Below are positions 46,682-56,578 of a stretch of 64,000 bases of DNA, piece by piece (position 1 is the stretch's first letter; each line of letters opens with the position of its first letter). Made by a program: the position numbers and the translations under genes. The stretch lies in NCBI RefSeq assembly GCF_014851905.1, contig NZ_JACVAQ010000002.1, forward strand, positions 310,001 through 374,000, in the 5' to 3' direction. Source of the stretch: Pseudomonas sp. PDM14 (GTDB lineage Bacteria > Pseudomonadota > Gammaproteobacteria > Pseudomonadales > Pseudomonadaceae). Under the pieces are notes generated by a model. The model saw only the letters and a list, made by a program, of their open reading frames with translations, was not told the origin of the DNA and did no database searches.

Positions 46682-47758
46682 ATGGCTGATTTACCGATCG
46701 ACGATCTCAACGTTTCATCCAACGAAACCCTGATCACCCCGGCGCAGCTCAAGCGCGAGATTCCCCTCACCGAAGCAGCTCAGCGCACCGTCACCCATGG
46801 TCGCGAAGTGGTCCGCAACATTCTCGACGGCAAGGATCACCGCCTGTTCGTGGTCGTCGGCCCCTGCTCCATCCACGACATCAAGGCCGCCCACGAATAC
46901 GCCGAGCGCCTCAAGGTACTGGCTGCCGAGGTCTCCGACAGCCTGTTCCTGATCATGCGCGTGTACTTCGAGAAGCCGCGCACCACCGTCGGCTGGAAGG
47001 GCCTGATCAACGACCCGTACCTGGATGACTCCTTCAAGATCCAGGATGGCCTGCACATCGGCCGCCAGCTGCTGCGTGACCTGGCCGAAATGGGCCTGCC
47101 AACCGCCACCGAAGCACTCGATCCGATCTCCCCGCAGTACCTGCAGGATCTGATCAGCTGGTCGGCCATCGGCGCCCGTACCACCGAATCGCAGACCCAC
47201 CGCGAAATGGCCTCCGGCCTGTCGTCCGCAGTCGGTTTCAAGAACGGCACCGACGGCGGCCTGACCGTGGCGATCAACGCCCTGCAGTCCGTCTCCAGCC
47301 CGCATCGTTTCCTCGGCATCAACCAGGAAGGTGGCGTATCGATCGTCACCACCAAGGGCAACGCATACGGCCACGTGGTTCTGCGTGGTGGCAACGGCAA
47401 GCCGAACTACGACTCCGTCAGCGTCGCCATCTGCGAGCAGGAACTGGCCAAGGCGAAGATTCGCCCGAACGTGATGGTCGACTGCAGCCACGCCAACTCC
47501 AACAAGGACCCGGCCCTGCAGCCGCTGGTGATGGAAAACGTCGCCAACCAGATTCTCGAAGGCAACAACTCGATCGTCGGCCTGATGGTCGAGAGCCATC
47601 TGGGCTGGGGGGCGCAGTCGATTCCGAAGAACCTTTGCGACCTCCAGTACGGGGTTTCCATCACCGATGCCTGCATCGACTGGGACGCTACCGAGAAGAC
47701 CCTGCGCAGCATGCACGCCAAACTCAAGGACGTGCTGCCGAAACGCCAGCGCAGCTGA
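46682..47758 (+). CDS. 3-deoxy-7-phosphoheptulonate (DAHP) synthase, class I
   Basis: The 358-residue enzyme condenses PEP and erythrose-4-phosphate, opening the shikimate pathway. Motifs are LFVVVGPCSIHDIKAAHEYA (metal Cys), MRVYFEKPRTTVGWKGLIND, GARTTESQTHRE, GFKNGTDGG and MVDCSHANSNKD (His/Asp metal ligands). It is AroF/G/H-like; which amino acid inhibits it cannot be read with confidence. Start 46682 (MADLPIDDLN) matches relatives; an ATG 12 bases earlier is in frame. Confidence 0.95.
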   Translation: MADLPIDDLNVSSNETLITPAQLKREIPLTEAAQRTVTHGREVVRNILDGKDHRLFVVVGPCSIHDIKAAHEYAERLKVLAAEVSDSLFLIMRVYFEKPRTTVGWKGLINDPYLDDSFKIQDGLHIGRQLLRDLAEMGLPTATEALDPISPQYLQDLISWSAIGARTTESQTHREMASGLSSAVGFKNGTDGGLTVAINALQSVSSPHRFLGINQEGGVSIVTTKGNAYGHVVLRGGNGKPNYDSVSVAICEQELAKAKIRPNVMVDCSHANSNKDPALQPLVMENVANQILEGNNSIVGLMVESHLGWGAQSIPKNLCDLQYGVSITDACIDWDATEKTLRSMHAKLKDVLPKRQRS

Positions 47759-47771
47759 TAGCGCAGAAATG

Positions 47772-47799
47772 AAAACGCCGGGCAATGCCCGGCGTTTTT
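47772..47799 (+). terminator. Terminator after DAHP synthase
   Basis: AAAACGCCGGGC and GCCCGGCGTTTTT are perfect arms around AAT, 14 bp past the stop. A T-run on the other strand also serves the convergent small GNAT gene. Confidence 0.9.
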
Positions 47800-47810
47800 G
47801 TATATGCTGC

Positions 47811-48086
47811 TCAGCGCGACTGGCGCTGGCGCCGCTCCATGTAGCGTTCGACATAGGAGCAGGAAGGAATCACCGTGTAACCCAGGCCGTCGGCATATTC
47901 CAGTGCCTGTTCGGTCAACGCCGCGGCGATGCCGCGACCACGCAGGGCATTGGGCACGAAGGTCCGATAGATATCGAGCGTCTGCTTACCCAGATCCATA
48001 TACGCCAGATACGCCCGATGACCATCGATGGTGGTCTCGAACTGATGACCTGCCAGGTCATGGTGGATGGAGAGCGCCTCGCTCAT
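47811..48086 (-). CDS. Small GNAT-like N-acetyltransferase (YjdJ type)
   Basis: The 91-residue single-domain acetyltransferase has YRTFVPNALRGRGIAAALTE, which holds the acetyl-CoA loop R-G-x-G-I-A (about residues 49-55), then IPSCSYVERYMER. The short PF14542 class typically has this size and ending. Its acceptor is unknown. GAGGAGC precedes ATG 48086. Confidence 0.88.
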   Translation of the reverse strand: MSEALSIHHDLAGHQFETTIDGHRAYLAYMDLGKQTLDIYRTFVPNALRGRGIAAALTEQALEYADGLGYTVIPSCSYVERYMERRQRQSR

Positions 48087-48390
48087 CTCTGCTCCTCTAC
48101 CTCAAACAAAACTGCCCCTACCTTATCGGTCTTTGCCCGAGGGATAAATGCCTCAGGTCATTCGTTGTGCAAAGTCGATTGGCTCCACGCACCAACGGGT
48201 TGCGTCACGAGTCGTCATCATAAGACAAAAACATGTAATTACTTAACGGCATATCTGCAGTTGCGCGAGTCGGTATCGCAACCACACGGGCTCTTTCAGC
48301 TAGACAACTAAATGCATCGGCCGTTTGAGCTCTTTGTCGGCGCCACATACTCACAGGAGAAAGTCCGAAAAGCGGCTTATCAGGAGTCCC

Positions 48391-48558
48391 ATGCAACTGC
48401 GCTATATGCGAGCCTGCACTTTCAGTGAACAGCACCAAGTCTGTGCACCATCCAGTGGAAAAACTATGCGTTCGAGCCTGTATTTTCTGACGCACGAGTC
48501 ATGCGCATTGTTGCTCGATCCCTCACAGCAAAAGGCCTTGCGGCGACTCGACAGCTAA
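48391..48558 (+). CDS. Possible small ORF (55 aa)
   Basis: MQLRYMRACTFSEQHQVCAP begins at 48391 after CAGGAG (spacing 4), and the frame runs 55 codons to TAA. Two cysteines lie near the start and one later. There is no homology I recognise, and codon composition is less biased than in neighbouring genes. It could be real or chance in an otherwise empty spacer. Confidence 0.25.
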   Translation: MQLRYMRACTFSEQHQVCAPSSGKTMRSSLYFLTHESCALLLDPSQQKALRRLDS

Positions 48559-48639
48559 CTTGAACTGTATGTTTTTTAAACAAAAACTGAATGTATGTGG
48601 CAGGGAGCAAAAAAAACTGCTTGTCTTACGTTTGGTCAG

Positions 48640-48667
48640 TTTACTTACTACAACTAATGGGTAGTAT
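48640..48667 (+). promoter_or_regulatory. Candidate sigma-70 promoter of oprI
   Basis: TTTACT (48640-48645), 16 bp, then TAGTAT (48662-48667) gives a plausible promoter ending 67 bp before the oprI ATG. It is AT-rich, as expected for a very highly expressed lipoprotein gene. Confidence 0.4.
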
Positions 48668-48734
48668 GTAGCCCGGCTAATTTCCCAGCTTTGGGAGATT
48701 GCTTTTATGGAAAGTCCACCTTAAGGGGAACACG

Positions 48735-48986
48735 ATGAACAACGTTCTGAAATTCTCTGCTCTGGCCCTGGCAGCAGTTCTGGCTACCGGTTGCAGCAGC
48801 GTCTCCAAAGAAACCGAAGCTCGCCTGACTGCAACTGAAGATGCAGCCGCTCGCGCTCAAGCCCGTGCCGACGAAGCCTACCGTAAGGCTGATGAAGCTC
48901 TGGCTGCTGCTCAGAAGGCTCAGCAGACTGCTGACGAAGCCAACGAGCGCGCTCTGCGCATGCTGGAAAAAGCCAGCCGCAAGTAA
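48735..48986 (+). CDS. oprI: Major outer membrane (murein) lipoprotein OprI
   Basis: The 83-residue lipoprotein has a signal peptide ending LAAVLATGC, with lipobox Cys19. A heptad-repeat coiled coil ([40 protein letters not shown]) follows and it ends in Lys (KASRK), the residue that can be linked to peptidoglycan. It differs from P. aeruginosa OprI at only a few positions. AAGGGGA precedes ATG 48735. It is convergent with an L,D-transpeptidase, the enzyme class that attaches Lpp to murein. Confidence 0.97.
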   Translation: MNNVLKFSALALAAVLATGCSSVSKETEARLTATEDAAARAQARADEAYRKADEALAAAQKAQQTADEANERALRMLEKASRK

Positions 48987-49006
48987 TTCTTGCCAAGGCT
49001 TTGAGA

Positions 49007-49041
49007 AAAGCCGATCCGGTTCGCCGGGTCGGCTTTTTTTA
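49007..49041 (+). terminator. Terminator of oprI
   Basis: AAAAGCCGATCCGG and CCGGGTCGGCTTTT pair around TTCG-type loop bases and are followed by a run of seven T. It begins 20 bp past the oprI stop. Confidence 0.85.
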
Positions 49042-49114
49042 TTGCCCGAATTTCTGGCAATAAAAAACCGCTGACACGCTTCGGCGCATCAGCGGTTCTG
49101 TGTACAGCGACGAC

Positions 49115-50077
49115 TTAGAACTCCAGGGTTTCGCTGTTCGCCACTGCCGGATCCTGAGGCACGGCGATCTCGATCGGCATGCCATCTTCCGCTGCGACCA
49201 CTTCACGTACCACTTCCCAGTCCAGGCGCAGCTGACCAGCCAGATCATCACGCTTGAGCAGCGCGTTGATCACTGCGGTGTGCTTGTCGACCACCGACGG
49301 CTCGCCGTGGTCATCGAGCGGCGCATGCGCTTCGAGGTAGATGCGGCCATTGCTGGTACCGAACTTGTAGGGCTCATTTATGATGCGCAGCGGCGTGCCC
49401 ACCGGCGCCATCTTGGCCAGCTCCAGCACGTTGTGGTTGAGCATGCGGAAGCAGCCATGGCTTACGCGCATGCCGATGCCGAACTTCTTGTTGGAGCCGT
49501 GGATCAGATAGCCCGGAACGCCCAGGGTGAACTTGAACGGCCCCAGCGGATTGTCCGGGCCCGGCGGCACATAGGTGGGCAGCGGATCGCCATCGGCAGC
49601 GTGTTCGGCACGGATCGACGCAGGCGGCGTCCAGCCCGGGTTGGCGGTCTTCGCGGTGATAGTGGTTTTCGCGATCGGCGAACCCCAGCCTTCACGACCG
49701 ATTCCCAGCGGGAAGGTGTGCACCACGTTCTGCCCTTTCGGGAAGTAATACATGCGGTACTCGGCCAGGTTGATCACGATGCCTTCGCGTGGGCCTGCCG
49801 GCAGGATGTAGCGCGTCGGCAGAATGATCTCGGCGCCGGCGCCCGGTAGCCACGGGTCGACGCCCGGGTTGGCGGCGACCATCTCCAGGTAGCCAAGGTC
49901 GTTGGCCGCGCCGAGGTCGGCAAAGGTGTCTTCGTACTGGGCCTTGATGACCTGCACCTGGCCGACGATATCTTCACCTGGCGGCGGCAGAGGCAGTTCC
50001 AGCGCGGCAACGGGACCCGCAGCACAGAGGCTGGCGAGCGTCAGGGAACGGGCGACGACAGAAACGCGCGACAACAT
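49115..50077 (-). CDS. L,D-transpeptidase (YkuD/ErfK family)
   Basis: The 320-residue protein has a signal peptide (cleaved near AALA, residue 26) and a YkuD catalytic domain (about residues 98-235). The active-site motif HGSNKKFGIGMRVSHGCFRM carries His193, His207 and nucleophile Cys209. Such enzymes make 3-3 crosslinks or join lipoprotein to meso-diaminopimelate. The convergent oprI neighbour makes OprI anchoring a reasonable guess. The C-terminal 70 residues are outside the catalytic domain. Confidence 0.94.
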   Translation of the reverse strand: MLSRVSVVARSLTLASLCAAGPVAALELPLPPPGEDIVGQVQVIKAQYEDTFADLGAANDLGYLEMVAANPGVDPWLPGAGAEIILPTRYILPAGPREGIVINLAEYRMYYFPKGQNVVHTFPLGIGREGWGSPIAKTTITAKTANPGWTPPASIRAEHAADGDPLPTYVPPGPDNPLGPFKFTLGVPGYLIHGSNKKFGIGMRVSHGCFRMLNHNVLELAKMAPVGTPLRIINEPYKFGTSNGRIYLEAHAPLDDHGEPSVVDKHTAVINALLKRDDLAGQLRLDWEVVREVVAAEDGMPIEIAVPQDPAVANSETLEF

Positions 50078-50149
50078 CCAAAAATCCTTGGCATTGATGG
50101 CTGATGGGAAAGGTCGGGATTGTACACGGCCGAAACAGGCGCCGGGAGG

Positions 50150-50431
50150 TTACAGGTCCGGCCACATGGGCCGCTCGCCGCGACGCTGGGCGTCGAGCAC
50201 CAACCTGCAGTTCACGCACAAGCGCTTGTCACGCAGACTGGCCCGGTCCACCCCACGCATCACCGGCAATGCCGGAAGCAATCCGCCACACAGCGTACGG
50301 TCGGCAAAACCGCTCAACTCCAGCTGCCGGGCGACCAGGTGCACGCGCGCTTCGCGGCAGGCGAACAGGTCGAGCTGTTCGTCCGGCACGATCAACTGGT
50401 AAGCATGCAGAGACCAGACGGGACGCGGCAT
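50150..50431 (-). CDS. Hypothetical protein (93 aa)
   Basis: The soluble, Arg- and Cys-containing protein MPRPVWSLHAYQLIVPDEQL has Cys in FACREARVH, TLCGG and a final CVNCR pair, which might bind metal. No family is recognised. A conserved hypothetical occupies the same place between the transpeptidase and tesA in P. aeruginosa, which supports a real gene. Confidence 0.65.
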   Translation of the reverse strand: MPRPVWSLHAYQLIVPDEQLDLFACREARVHLVARQLELSGFADRTLCGGLLPALPVMRGVDRASLRDKRLCVNCRLVLDAQRRGERPMWPDL

Positions 50432-50487
50432 TCAGAGCTCCGGGGCGGGGGCGCAACGATAGCCGAAAGCCAGCAGGCTGGGAAGAT

Positions 50488-51093
50488 TCAGAGCAGCGGT
50501 TTCAGGGTCGGCCAGACGTTGTCCAGCAGGCGCGGCTGGGCGCCCAGCGCAGGGTGCAGACCATCGGCCTGCATCATGCCGTCGACCCCGCCGACACCGT
50601 CGAGGAAGAACGGTACCAACGGTAGCTTCTTCTCTTCTGCCAGGGTGCTGAAAACCTGGGCGAAAGCCCCGGTGTAGCGCGCTCCGTAATTCGGCGGCAG
50701 CTGCATGCCAAGCAGCACCACCTCGGCCCCGACCGCACGGGACTGATCAACCATGCTGGCAAGATTCTGTTGCAATTGCGCTGGGGGCTGGCCACGCAGG
50801 CCGTCGTTGCCTCCCAGTTCGAGAATCACCCACTGCGGACGATGCTGTGCAAGCAGCGCAGGCAGCCGCGCCAAGCCGCCTGCGCTGGTGTCACCACTGA
50901 TCGAGGCATTCACCACGCGGTGGTCGAAACCCTCGTCGGCGAGGCGTTTTTCTAGCAGGGCGACCCAGCCCACGCGGGTATCCAGGCCAAAAGCCGCGCT
51001 GATACTATCGCCAACGACCAGCACGGTGCCGGCCATCGCCCCCTGGGCCCACAGCATCAACGCCACGGCACCGCCAACCCACCACGTACGCAT
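50488..51093 (-). CDS. tesA: Periplasmic acyl-CoA thioesterase / arylesterase TesA
   Basis: The 201-residue GDSL/SGNH hydrolase has a signal peptide (about residues 1-21, ...GAMA). The blocks are VVGDSISAAFGL (nucleophile Ser30), Gly block NASISGDTSAGGL, ELGGNDGLRG (Asn) and DGLHP (catalytic Asp and His). It hydrolyses acyl thioesters and short esters. ATG 51093 lies only 10 bp from the divergent ATG of an ABC ATPase gene, as in E. coli tesA-ybbA. Confidence 0.94.
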   Translation of the reverse strand: MRTWWVGGAVALMLWAQGAMAGTVLVVGDSISAAFGLDTRVGWVALLEKRLADEGFDHRVVNASISGDTSAGGLARLPALLAQHRPQWVILELGGNDGLRGQPPAQLQQNLASMVDQSRAVGAEVVLLGMQLPPNYGARYTGAFAQVFSTLAEEKKLPLVPFFLDGVGGVDGMMQADGLHPALGAQPRLLDNVWPTLKPLL

Positions 51094-51103
51094 CGGACTC
51101 TCC

Positions 51104-51787
51104 ATGAGCGCAAGCATTCTTTCTGCGCGGCACCTTAGCAAAGTGGTACCCAGCACGGAAGGCGAGCTGCACATCCTTCATGACCTCAGCTTCGACCTGG
51201 CCCGCGGCGACAGCCTGGCTATCGTCGGCAGCTCCGGCTCGGGCAAATCCACCCTGCTCGGCCTGCTCGCCGGCCTCGACCTGCCCAGCAGCGGCGAGGT
51301 CACACTGGCCAAACACAACCTCAGCCAACTCGACGAAGACCAGCGCGCCCGCGTGCGTGCCGAGCTGGTCGGTTTCGTCTTTCAGTCCTTTCAGCTGCTC
51401 GACAACCTCAACGCGCTGGAAAACGTCATGCTGCCTCTGGAGCTCGACGGCCGCCGTGACGCCCGCGAGCGTGCCCAGGAGCTGCTGCAACGTGTCGGCC
51501 TCGGCCAGCGCCTGACCCATTCGCCGCGCCAGCTCTCCGGTGGCGAACAACAGCGCGTGGCGATTGCCCGCGCGTTCGCCGCCGAACCGGCGGTGCTGTT
51601 CGCCGACGAGCCCACCGGCAACCTCGACAGCCACACCGGCGAGCACATCAGCGATCTGCTCTTCGCGCTCAACCAGGAGCAAGGCACCACGCTGGTTCTG
51701 GTGACCCACGACGAACGCCTGGCGCACCGCTGCCGACGCCTGATTCGCCTCGAAGGTGGTCGCCTGGTCGACAGCGTGGAGCCCTGA
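51104..51787 (+). CDS. ABC transporter ATP-binding protein (YbbA-like)
   Basis: The 227-residue ATPase has Walker A GSSGSGKST (residues 42-50), signature LSGGEQQRVAIARA and Walker B AVLFADEPTGNLD, in the LolD/MacB-type subfamily. It pairs with the following giant permease. ATG 51104 (MSASILSARHLSK) is used because the frame upstream runs through tesA. Substrate unknown; YbbA/YbbP homologues have been linked to lipid or cell-envelope export. Confidence 0.94.
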   Translation: MSASILSARHLSKVVPSTEGELHILHDLSFDLARGDSLAIVGSSGSGKSTLLGLLAGLDLPSSGEVTLAKHNLSQLDEDQRARVRAELVGFVFQSFQLLDNLNALENVMLPLELDGRRDARERAQELLQRVGLGQRLTHSPRQLSGGEQQRVAIARAFAAEPAVLFADEPTGNLDSHTGEHISDLLFALNQEQGTTLVLVTHDERLAHRCRRLIRLEGGRLVDSVEP

Positions 51788-51788
51788 A

Positions 51789-54281
51789 ATGCCCCTTACC
51801 CGCCTGCTGAGTTTGGCCAGCCGCCAGTTGCGCCGCGATGCCCGCGCCGGCGAGCTGCGCGTGCTGGTCTTCGCCCTGATCATCGCCGTCGCCGCCAGCA
51901 CCGCCATCGGCTACTTCAGCGCACGCCTGAACGGCGCCATGCTGCTGCGCGCCACCGAATTCCTCGGCGCCGACCTGCTGCTTTCCGGCAGCTCGCCGGC
52001 AGCACCCGCGCAGGTCGACCGCGGGCAAAAGCTCGGCCTGGAGCACGCCCAGGTGGTCGAGTTCTCCAGCGTGATCGCCACCGACCAGGGCATCCAGCTC
52101 GCCAGCGTCAAGGCCGCCAGTGATGGCTACCCGCTGCGCGGCGACCTGAAGAGTGCTGCCGCCCCTTATGAGCCGGAGCAGTTGAGTGCCGGGCCGCGGC
52201 CTGGTGAAGCCTGGGCCGAGTCGCGCCTGTTCGCCGCGCTGGATCTGAAAATTGGCCAGCAGATCGAGGTCGGCAACCTGTCGCTGCGACTGACCCGCGT
52301 ACTGACCTACGAACCCGACCGTGCCGGTGACTTCTACAGCCTGACCCCGCGCGTGCTCATGCACCTCGACGACCTGGCCGCGACCGGCGTGGTGCAGCCC
52401 GGCAGCCGCGTGCGCTACCGCGAGCTCTGGCGCGGCGAAGAGGCGGCACTCAAGGACTATCGCGCCGCGCTCAAGGACACTCTCGCCCCGCACCAGCGCA
52501 TCGAAGACGCGCGCGACGGCAATCGGCAGATCGGTGGCGCGCTGAGCCGTGCCGAACGCTACCTCAACCTGGCCAGCCTGGCCGCCGTGCTGCTGGCCGG
52601 CGTGGCCGTGGCCCTGTCGGCGGCACGCTTCGCTGCGCGCCGCTACGACGCCAGTGCGCTGCTGCGCTGCCTGGGTCTGTCGCGACGCGAAGCCTTGGGA
52701 ATCTTCACCCTGCAATTGGCCCTGCTCGGCATCGTCGCCAGCCTGATCGGCGCCCTGCTCGGCTGGCTCGCGCAACTGGTGCTATTCGAACTGCTGCGCA
52801 ACCTGCTGCCGGCCGGCGTACCGCCTGGCGGCATCCTCCCGGCAATCACCGGGATCGCCACCGGGCTGGTGGCGCTGGCCGGTTTCGCCCTGCCGCCGCT
52901 GGCCGCTCTCGGCCGCGTGCCGCCGCTGCGGGTGTTGCGTCGCGACATGCTGCCCGTGCCACCCAGCTCCTGGCTGGTGTACGGCGCTGCGCTGCTGGCG
53001 CTCGGCGTGATCATGTGGCGCCTGAGCCTAGACCTCAAACTGACTCTGTCGCTGCTCGGTGGCGGCCTGCTGGCCACGCTGCTGCTCGGCGGCCTGTTGC
53101 TGCTCGGCCTGCACAGCCTGCGTCGTCTGCTGGCCAAGGCTTCCCTGCCCTGGCGCCTGGGCCTCGGGCAGCTGTTGCGCTACCCGCTGGCAGCTGCTGG
53201 TCAATCGCTGGCTTTTGGCCTGATCTTGTTGGCCATGGCGCTGATCGCCCTGCTGCGTGGCGAACTGCTCGACACCTGGCAGGACCAACTGCCCAAGGAG
53301 GCGCCCAACCACTTCGCCATGAACGTATTGCCCGCCGACAAGGACGCGTTCGCTGCGCGCCTGGCCGAACTGTCGCCGCACCCCGCGCCGCTGTACCCGA
53401 TCGTGGCCGGGCGCCTGGTGCAGATCAACGGCGAGGCGGTGAAGCGCAGCGTCAGCAAGGAATCCGAAGGCGACCGCGCGGTAAGCCGCGATCTCAGCCT
53501 GACCTGGGCAGCCGAGCTGCCGGCCGGTAACGTGGTGCAGGCCGGACAATGGTGGGATGGCCAGCCACGCGAACTGCCTGGTGTGTCGGTGGAAGCCAAG
53601 CTGGCGGGCAGCCTGAACCTGGAACTGGGCGACGTGCTGACCTTCAACGTCGGCGGGCTGGAGCGCCAGGCGCGCGTGAGCAGCCTGCGTGAAGTCGAGT
53701 GGGACAGCTTCCAGCCGAACTTCTACATGATCTTCGAACCCGGCACGCTGCAGGATCTGCCGGCGACCTACCTGACCAGCTTCTACCTGCCGCCGGGCAG
53801 CGAGCGGCAACTGGTCGAGCTGGCCCGCGCGTTTCCAGCCGTGACTCTACTACAGGTCGAGGCGCTGCTGGAGCAGCTGCGCAGCATCCTCGCCCAGGTC
53901 ACACTGGCGGTGGAGTATGTGCTGCTGTTCGTCCTCGCCGCGGGCCTGACGGTGCTCTTCGCCGGCCTGCAGACCACGCTGGATGAGCGTATCCGCCAGG
54001 GTGCGCTGCTGCGTGCGCTGGGCGCGGAACGCCGTCTGCTGGTGGCCGCACGGCGCAGCGAGTTTGCCCTGCTCGGTGCGGTCAGCGGCCTGCTCGCGGC
54101 GCTCGGTTGCGAGGTGGTGAGCTTCCTGCTCTACCGCTTCGCCCTGGATCTGCCGTGGCAGCCACACCCCTGGCTACTGGTGTTGCCACTGATCGGCGCA
54201 CTGCTGGTGGGCACTGCCGGGATCATCGGCACGCGCCGCGCGTTGAACGCCAGCCCCTTGTCGGTGCTGCGCGAAGGGTGA
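51789..54281 (+). CDS. Large FtsX-like ABC permease (YbbP-like)
   Basis: The 830-residue permease has an N-terminal membrane helix (about residues 20-40), a periplasmic domain, two central FtsX-type four-helix clusters and a further periplasmic domain. Three C-terminal helices end with [16 protein letters not shown]. FtsX motifs such as [20 protein letters not shown] and [20 protein letters not shown] appear twice. ATG 51789 comes 1 bp after the ATPase stop, so the pair is coupled. The tesA-ybbA-ybbP layout is conserved in gammaproteobacteria. Confidence 0.92.
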   Translation: MPLTRLLSLASRQLRRDARAGELRVLVFALIIAVAASTAIGYFSARLNGAMLLRATEFLGADLLLSGSSPAAPAQVDRGQKLGLEHAQVVEFSSVIATDQGIQLASVKAASDGYPLRGDLKSAAAPYEPEQLSAGPRPGEAWAESRLFAALDLKIGQQIEVGNLSLRLTRVLTYEPDRAGDFYSLTPRVLMHLDDLAATGVVQPGSRVRYRELWRGEEAALKDYRAALKDTLAPHQRIEDARDGNRQIGGALSRAERYLNLASLAAVLLAGVAVALSAARFAARRYDASALLRCLGLSRREALGIFTLQLALLGIVASLIGALLGWLAQLVLFELLRNLLPAGVPPGGILPAITGIATGLVALAGFALPPLAALGRVPPLRVLRRDMLPVPPSSWLVYGAALLALGVIMWRLSLDLKLTLSLLGGGLLATLLLGGLLLLGLHSLRRLLAKASLPWRLGLGQLLRYPLAAAGQSLAFGLILLAMALIALLRGELLDTWQDQLPKEAPNHFAMNVLPADKDAFAARLAELSPHPAPLYPIVAGRLVQINGEAVKRSVSKESEGDRAVSRDLSLTWAAELPAGNVVQAGQWWDGQPRELPGVSVEAKLAGSLNLELGDVLTFNVGGLERQARVSSLREVEWDSFQPNFYMIFEPGTLQDLPATYLTSFYLPPGSERQLVELARAFPAVTLLQVEALLEQLRSILAQVTLAVEYVLLFVLAAGLTVLFAGLQTTLDERIRQGALLRALGAERRLLVAARRSEFALLGAVSGLLAALGCEVVSFLLYRFALDLPWQPHPWLLVLPLIGALLVGTAGIIGTRRALNASPLSVLREG

Positions 54282-54345
54282 TGGTGGCTGCGGGCGAGCT
54301 CACGAGCTTGTTAAACTCGCCCGGCCTCCCTCATCCAAGAATCCC

Positions 54346-54843
54346 ATGAGCCGCTATCGTCCGCCCCGCTCCGCCGGCACCCCGCTGATCACCCCCGAGG
54401 GCGAGGCGCGCCTGCGCGCCGAACTGCACGAGCTGTGGCACGTGCGCCGTCCGCAGGTAACCCAGTCGGTCAGCGAAGCGGCCGCCCAGGGGGATCGCTC
54501 GGAGAACGCCGAGTACACCTACGGCAAGAAGATGCTGCGCGAGATCGACAGCCGCGTGCGCTTTCTCACCAAGCGTCTGGAAAGCCTCAAGGTGGTCGAC
54601 GCCCGCCCGAGCGACCCGGACAAAGTCTATTTCGGTGCCTGGGTCACACTGGAAGACGAAGACGGCGTCGAGGCGCGCTATCGCATCGTCGGCCCCGACG
54701 AACTCGATCTCAAGCAAGGCCTGATCAGCATCGACTCGCCCCTGGCCCGCGCCCTGATCGGCAAGGCGCTGGACGCCGAAGTGCGTGTGCAGACGCCCAC
54801 CGGCGACAAGCTCTGGTACGTCGTGGCGATCGAATATCCCTGA
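54346..54843 (+). CDS. greB: Transcription elongation factor GreB
   Basis: The 165-residue protein has the N-terminal antiparallel coiled coil ([40 protein letters not shown]) with acidic tip DRSENAE, which reaches the RNA polymerase active site and stimulates cleavage of backtracked RNA. The C-terminal FKBP-like domain is [19 protein letters not shown]. It starts MSRYRPPR at 54346. It ends 3 bp from the convergent 54847-55155 gene. Confidence 0.96.
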   Translation: MSRYRPPRSAGTPLITPEGEARLRAELHELWHVRRPQVTQSVSEAAAQGDRSENAEYTYGKKMLREIDSRVRFLTKRLESLKVVDARPSDPDKVYFGAWVTLEDEDGVEARYRIVGPDELDLKQGLISIDSPLARALIGKALDAEVRVQTPTGDKLWYVVAIEYP

Positions 54844-54846
54844 CGC

Positions 54847-55155
54847 TCAGCGCCGGGTGATCAGGCCCTGACGTGCCACCCGGGTCAGCTCGCGCACCAG
54901 TTCCTCCACCTCACCCGCTACAGGCGTCTGCACCACAGCCAGGTCGAAACTGTTGTCCGCGAAGCGCGCCAGCGACTCGCCGGTACGGCTGAACTGGATG
55001 AGGAAGCTGCGGCGCCCGCCCCAGCGCTTCGGCCAGCCGTCGAGATAGCGCAGCAACGCGGGTTGGTGGTCGCCACCGAGAAGGATCTTGGGATTGTGCT
55101 TGAGCAGCCCCGAGGTGATGGGGGCCAGGCGTATCTGCGGGAGTGCGCGGGTCAT
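54847..55155 (-). CDS. Hypothetical protein with methyltransferase-like C-terminus
   Basis: The 102-residue protein starts MTRALPQIRLAPITSGLLKH. NSFDLAVVQTPVAGEVEELV and RELTRVARQGLITRR resemble the late strand-helix part of class I SAM-dependent methyltransferases, but no SAM-binding loop is present. It may be a degenerate or divergent small family. GGAGA precedes ATG 55155. A gene of similar size follows greB in P. aeruginosa. Confidence 0.65.
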   Translation of the reverse strand: MTRALPQIRLAPITSGLLKHNPKILLGGDHQPALLRYLDGWPKRWGGRRSFLIQFSRTGESLARFADNSFDLAVVQTPVAGEVEELVRELTRVARQGLITRR

Positions 55156-55451
55156 TTTGCTGTGTCTCCGCCTCGTGGGTCCGCTGGGCAGCGGTGAGAG
55201 GCGACACCGAACCAGCGCTTTAGCGGTATTTCGGAACCATTGATGGTCCCCGCGCCCCGCAAGTAGCTGACTAAATCGGCGCTGGACGGGGATGCTAGGA
55301 AATCCCCCTCCGAGCTGTCAAGACAAGCCGCTTGCGGGCAACCCGGCACAATCGCCACTGTGACCTCACGGGACACCCCGCGTTTCCCCAGGTAACACTT
55401 CAAGCAATCTCGTCATCCCTTTAACCATGCACCCTGCAGCTCAAACGCCTG

Positions 55452-55471
55452 TTTAGAGCCTGCGCTCTAAA
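55452..55471. promoter_or_regulatory. Palindrome immediately upstream of the lipA -24 box
   Basis: TTTAGAGC and GCTCTAAA are perfect 8-bp arms around CTGC. It abuts the sigma-54 promoter, closer than a normal enhancer site, so it could be a repressor operator or a promoter-proximal activator site. Confidence 0.5.
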
Positions 55472-55472
55472 T

Positions 55473-55488
55473 TGGCATGTTTCCTGCC
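55473..55488 (+). promoter_or_regulatory. Sigma-54 (RpoN) promoter of lipA
   Basis: TTGGCATG-TTTCC-TGCC has the diagnostic GG (55474-55475), exactly 10 bp, then GC (55486-55487) at -24/-12. Transcription would start near 55499, about 82 bp before the ATG. Lipase lipA genes of P. aeruginosa and P. alcaligenes are RpoN-dependent, which supports the call. Confidence 0.7.
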
Positions 55489-55562
55489 ATACCTACCGCG
55501 CTGTCGTGCCCACCAAGGATGGATGGAGCTAGCCGCAAGGAGCTTGTCAAACTGCCCAATGA

Positions 55563-56525
<963 letters not shown>

Positions 56526-56578
56526 CCCTGCGTCCGGGGCCGCAAGGCCCCGGTCCGTTGCGCTATTCGAGTACTGCC

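Larger units (their letters stand above)
48087..48734. other. AT-richer spacer upstream of oprI
   Basis: This 648-bp stretch, visibly lower in GC than its surroundings, separates the GNAT gene from oprI. It holds a possible 55-residue ORF (48391-48558) and the oprI promoter region. I see no recognisable protein remnant, tRNA or terminator in the rest. Confidence 0.5.

Noticed and set aside
55369..55399. CbrB-type activator site upstream of lipA
   Set aside because: The half-sites TGTGAC and GTAACA are present, but they are 27 bp apart instead of about 14, so the match is not acceptable.
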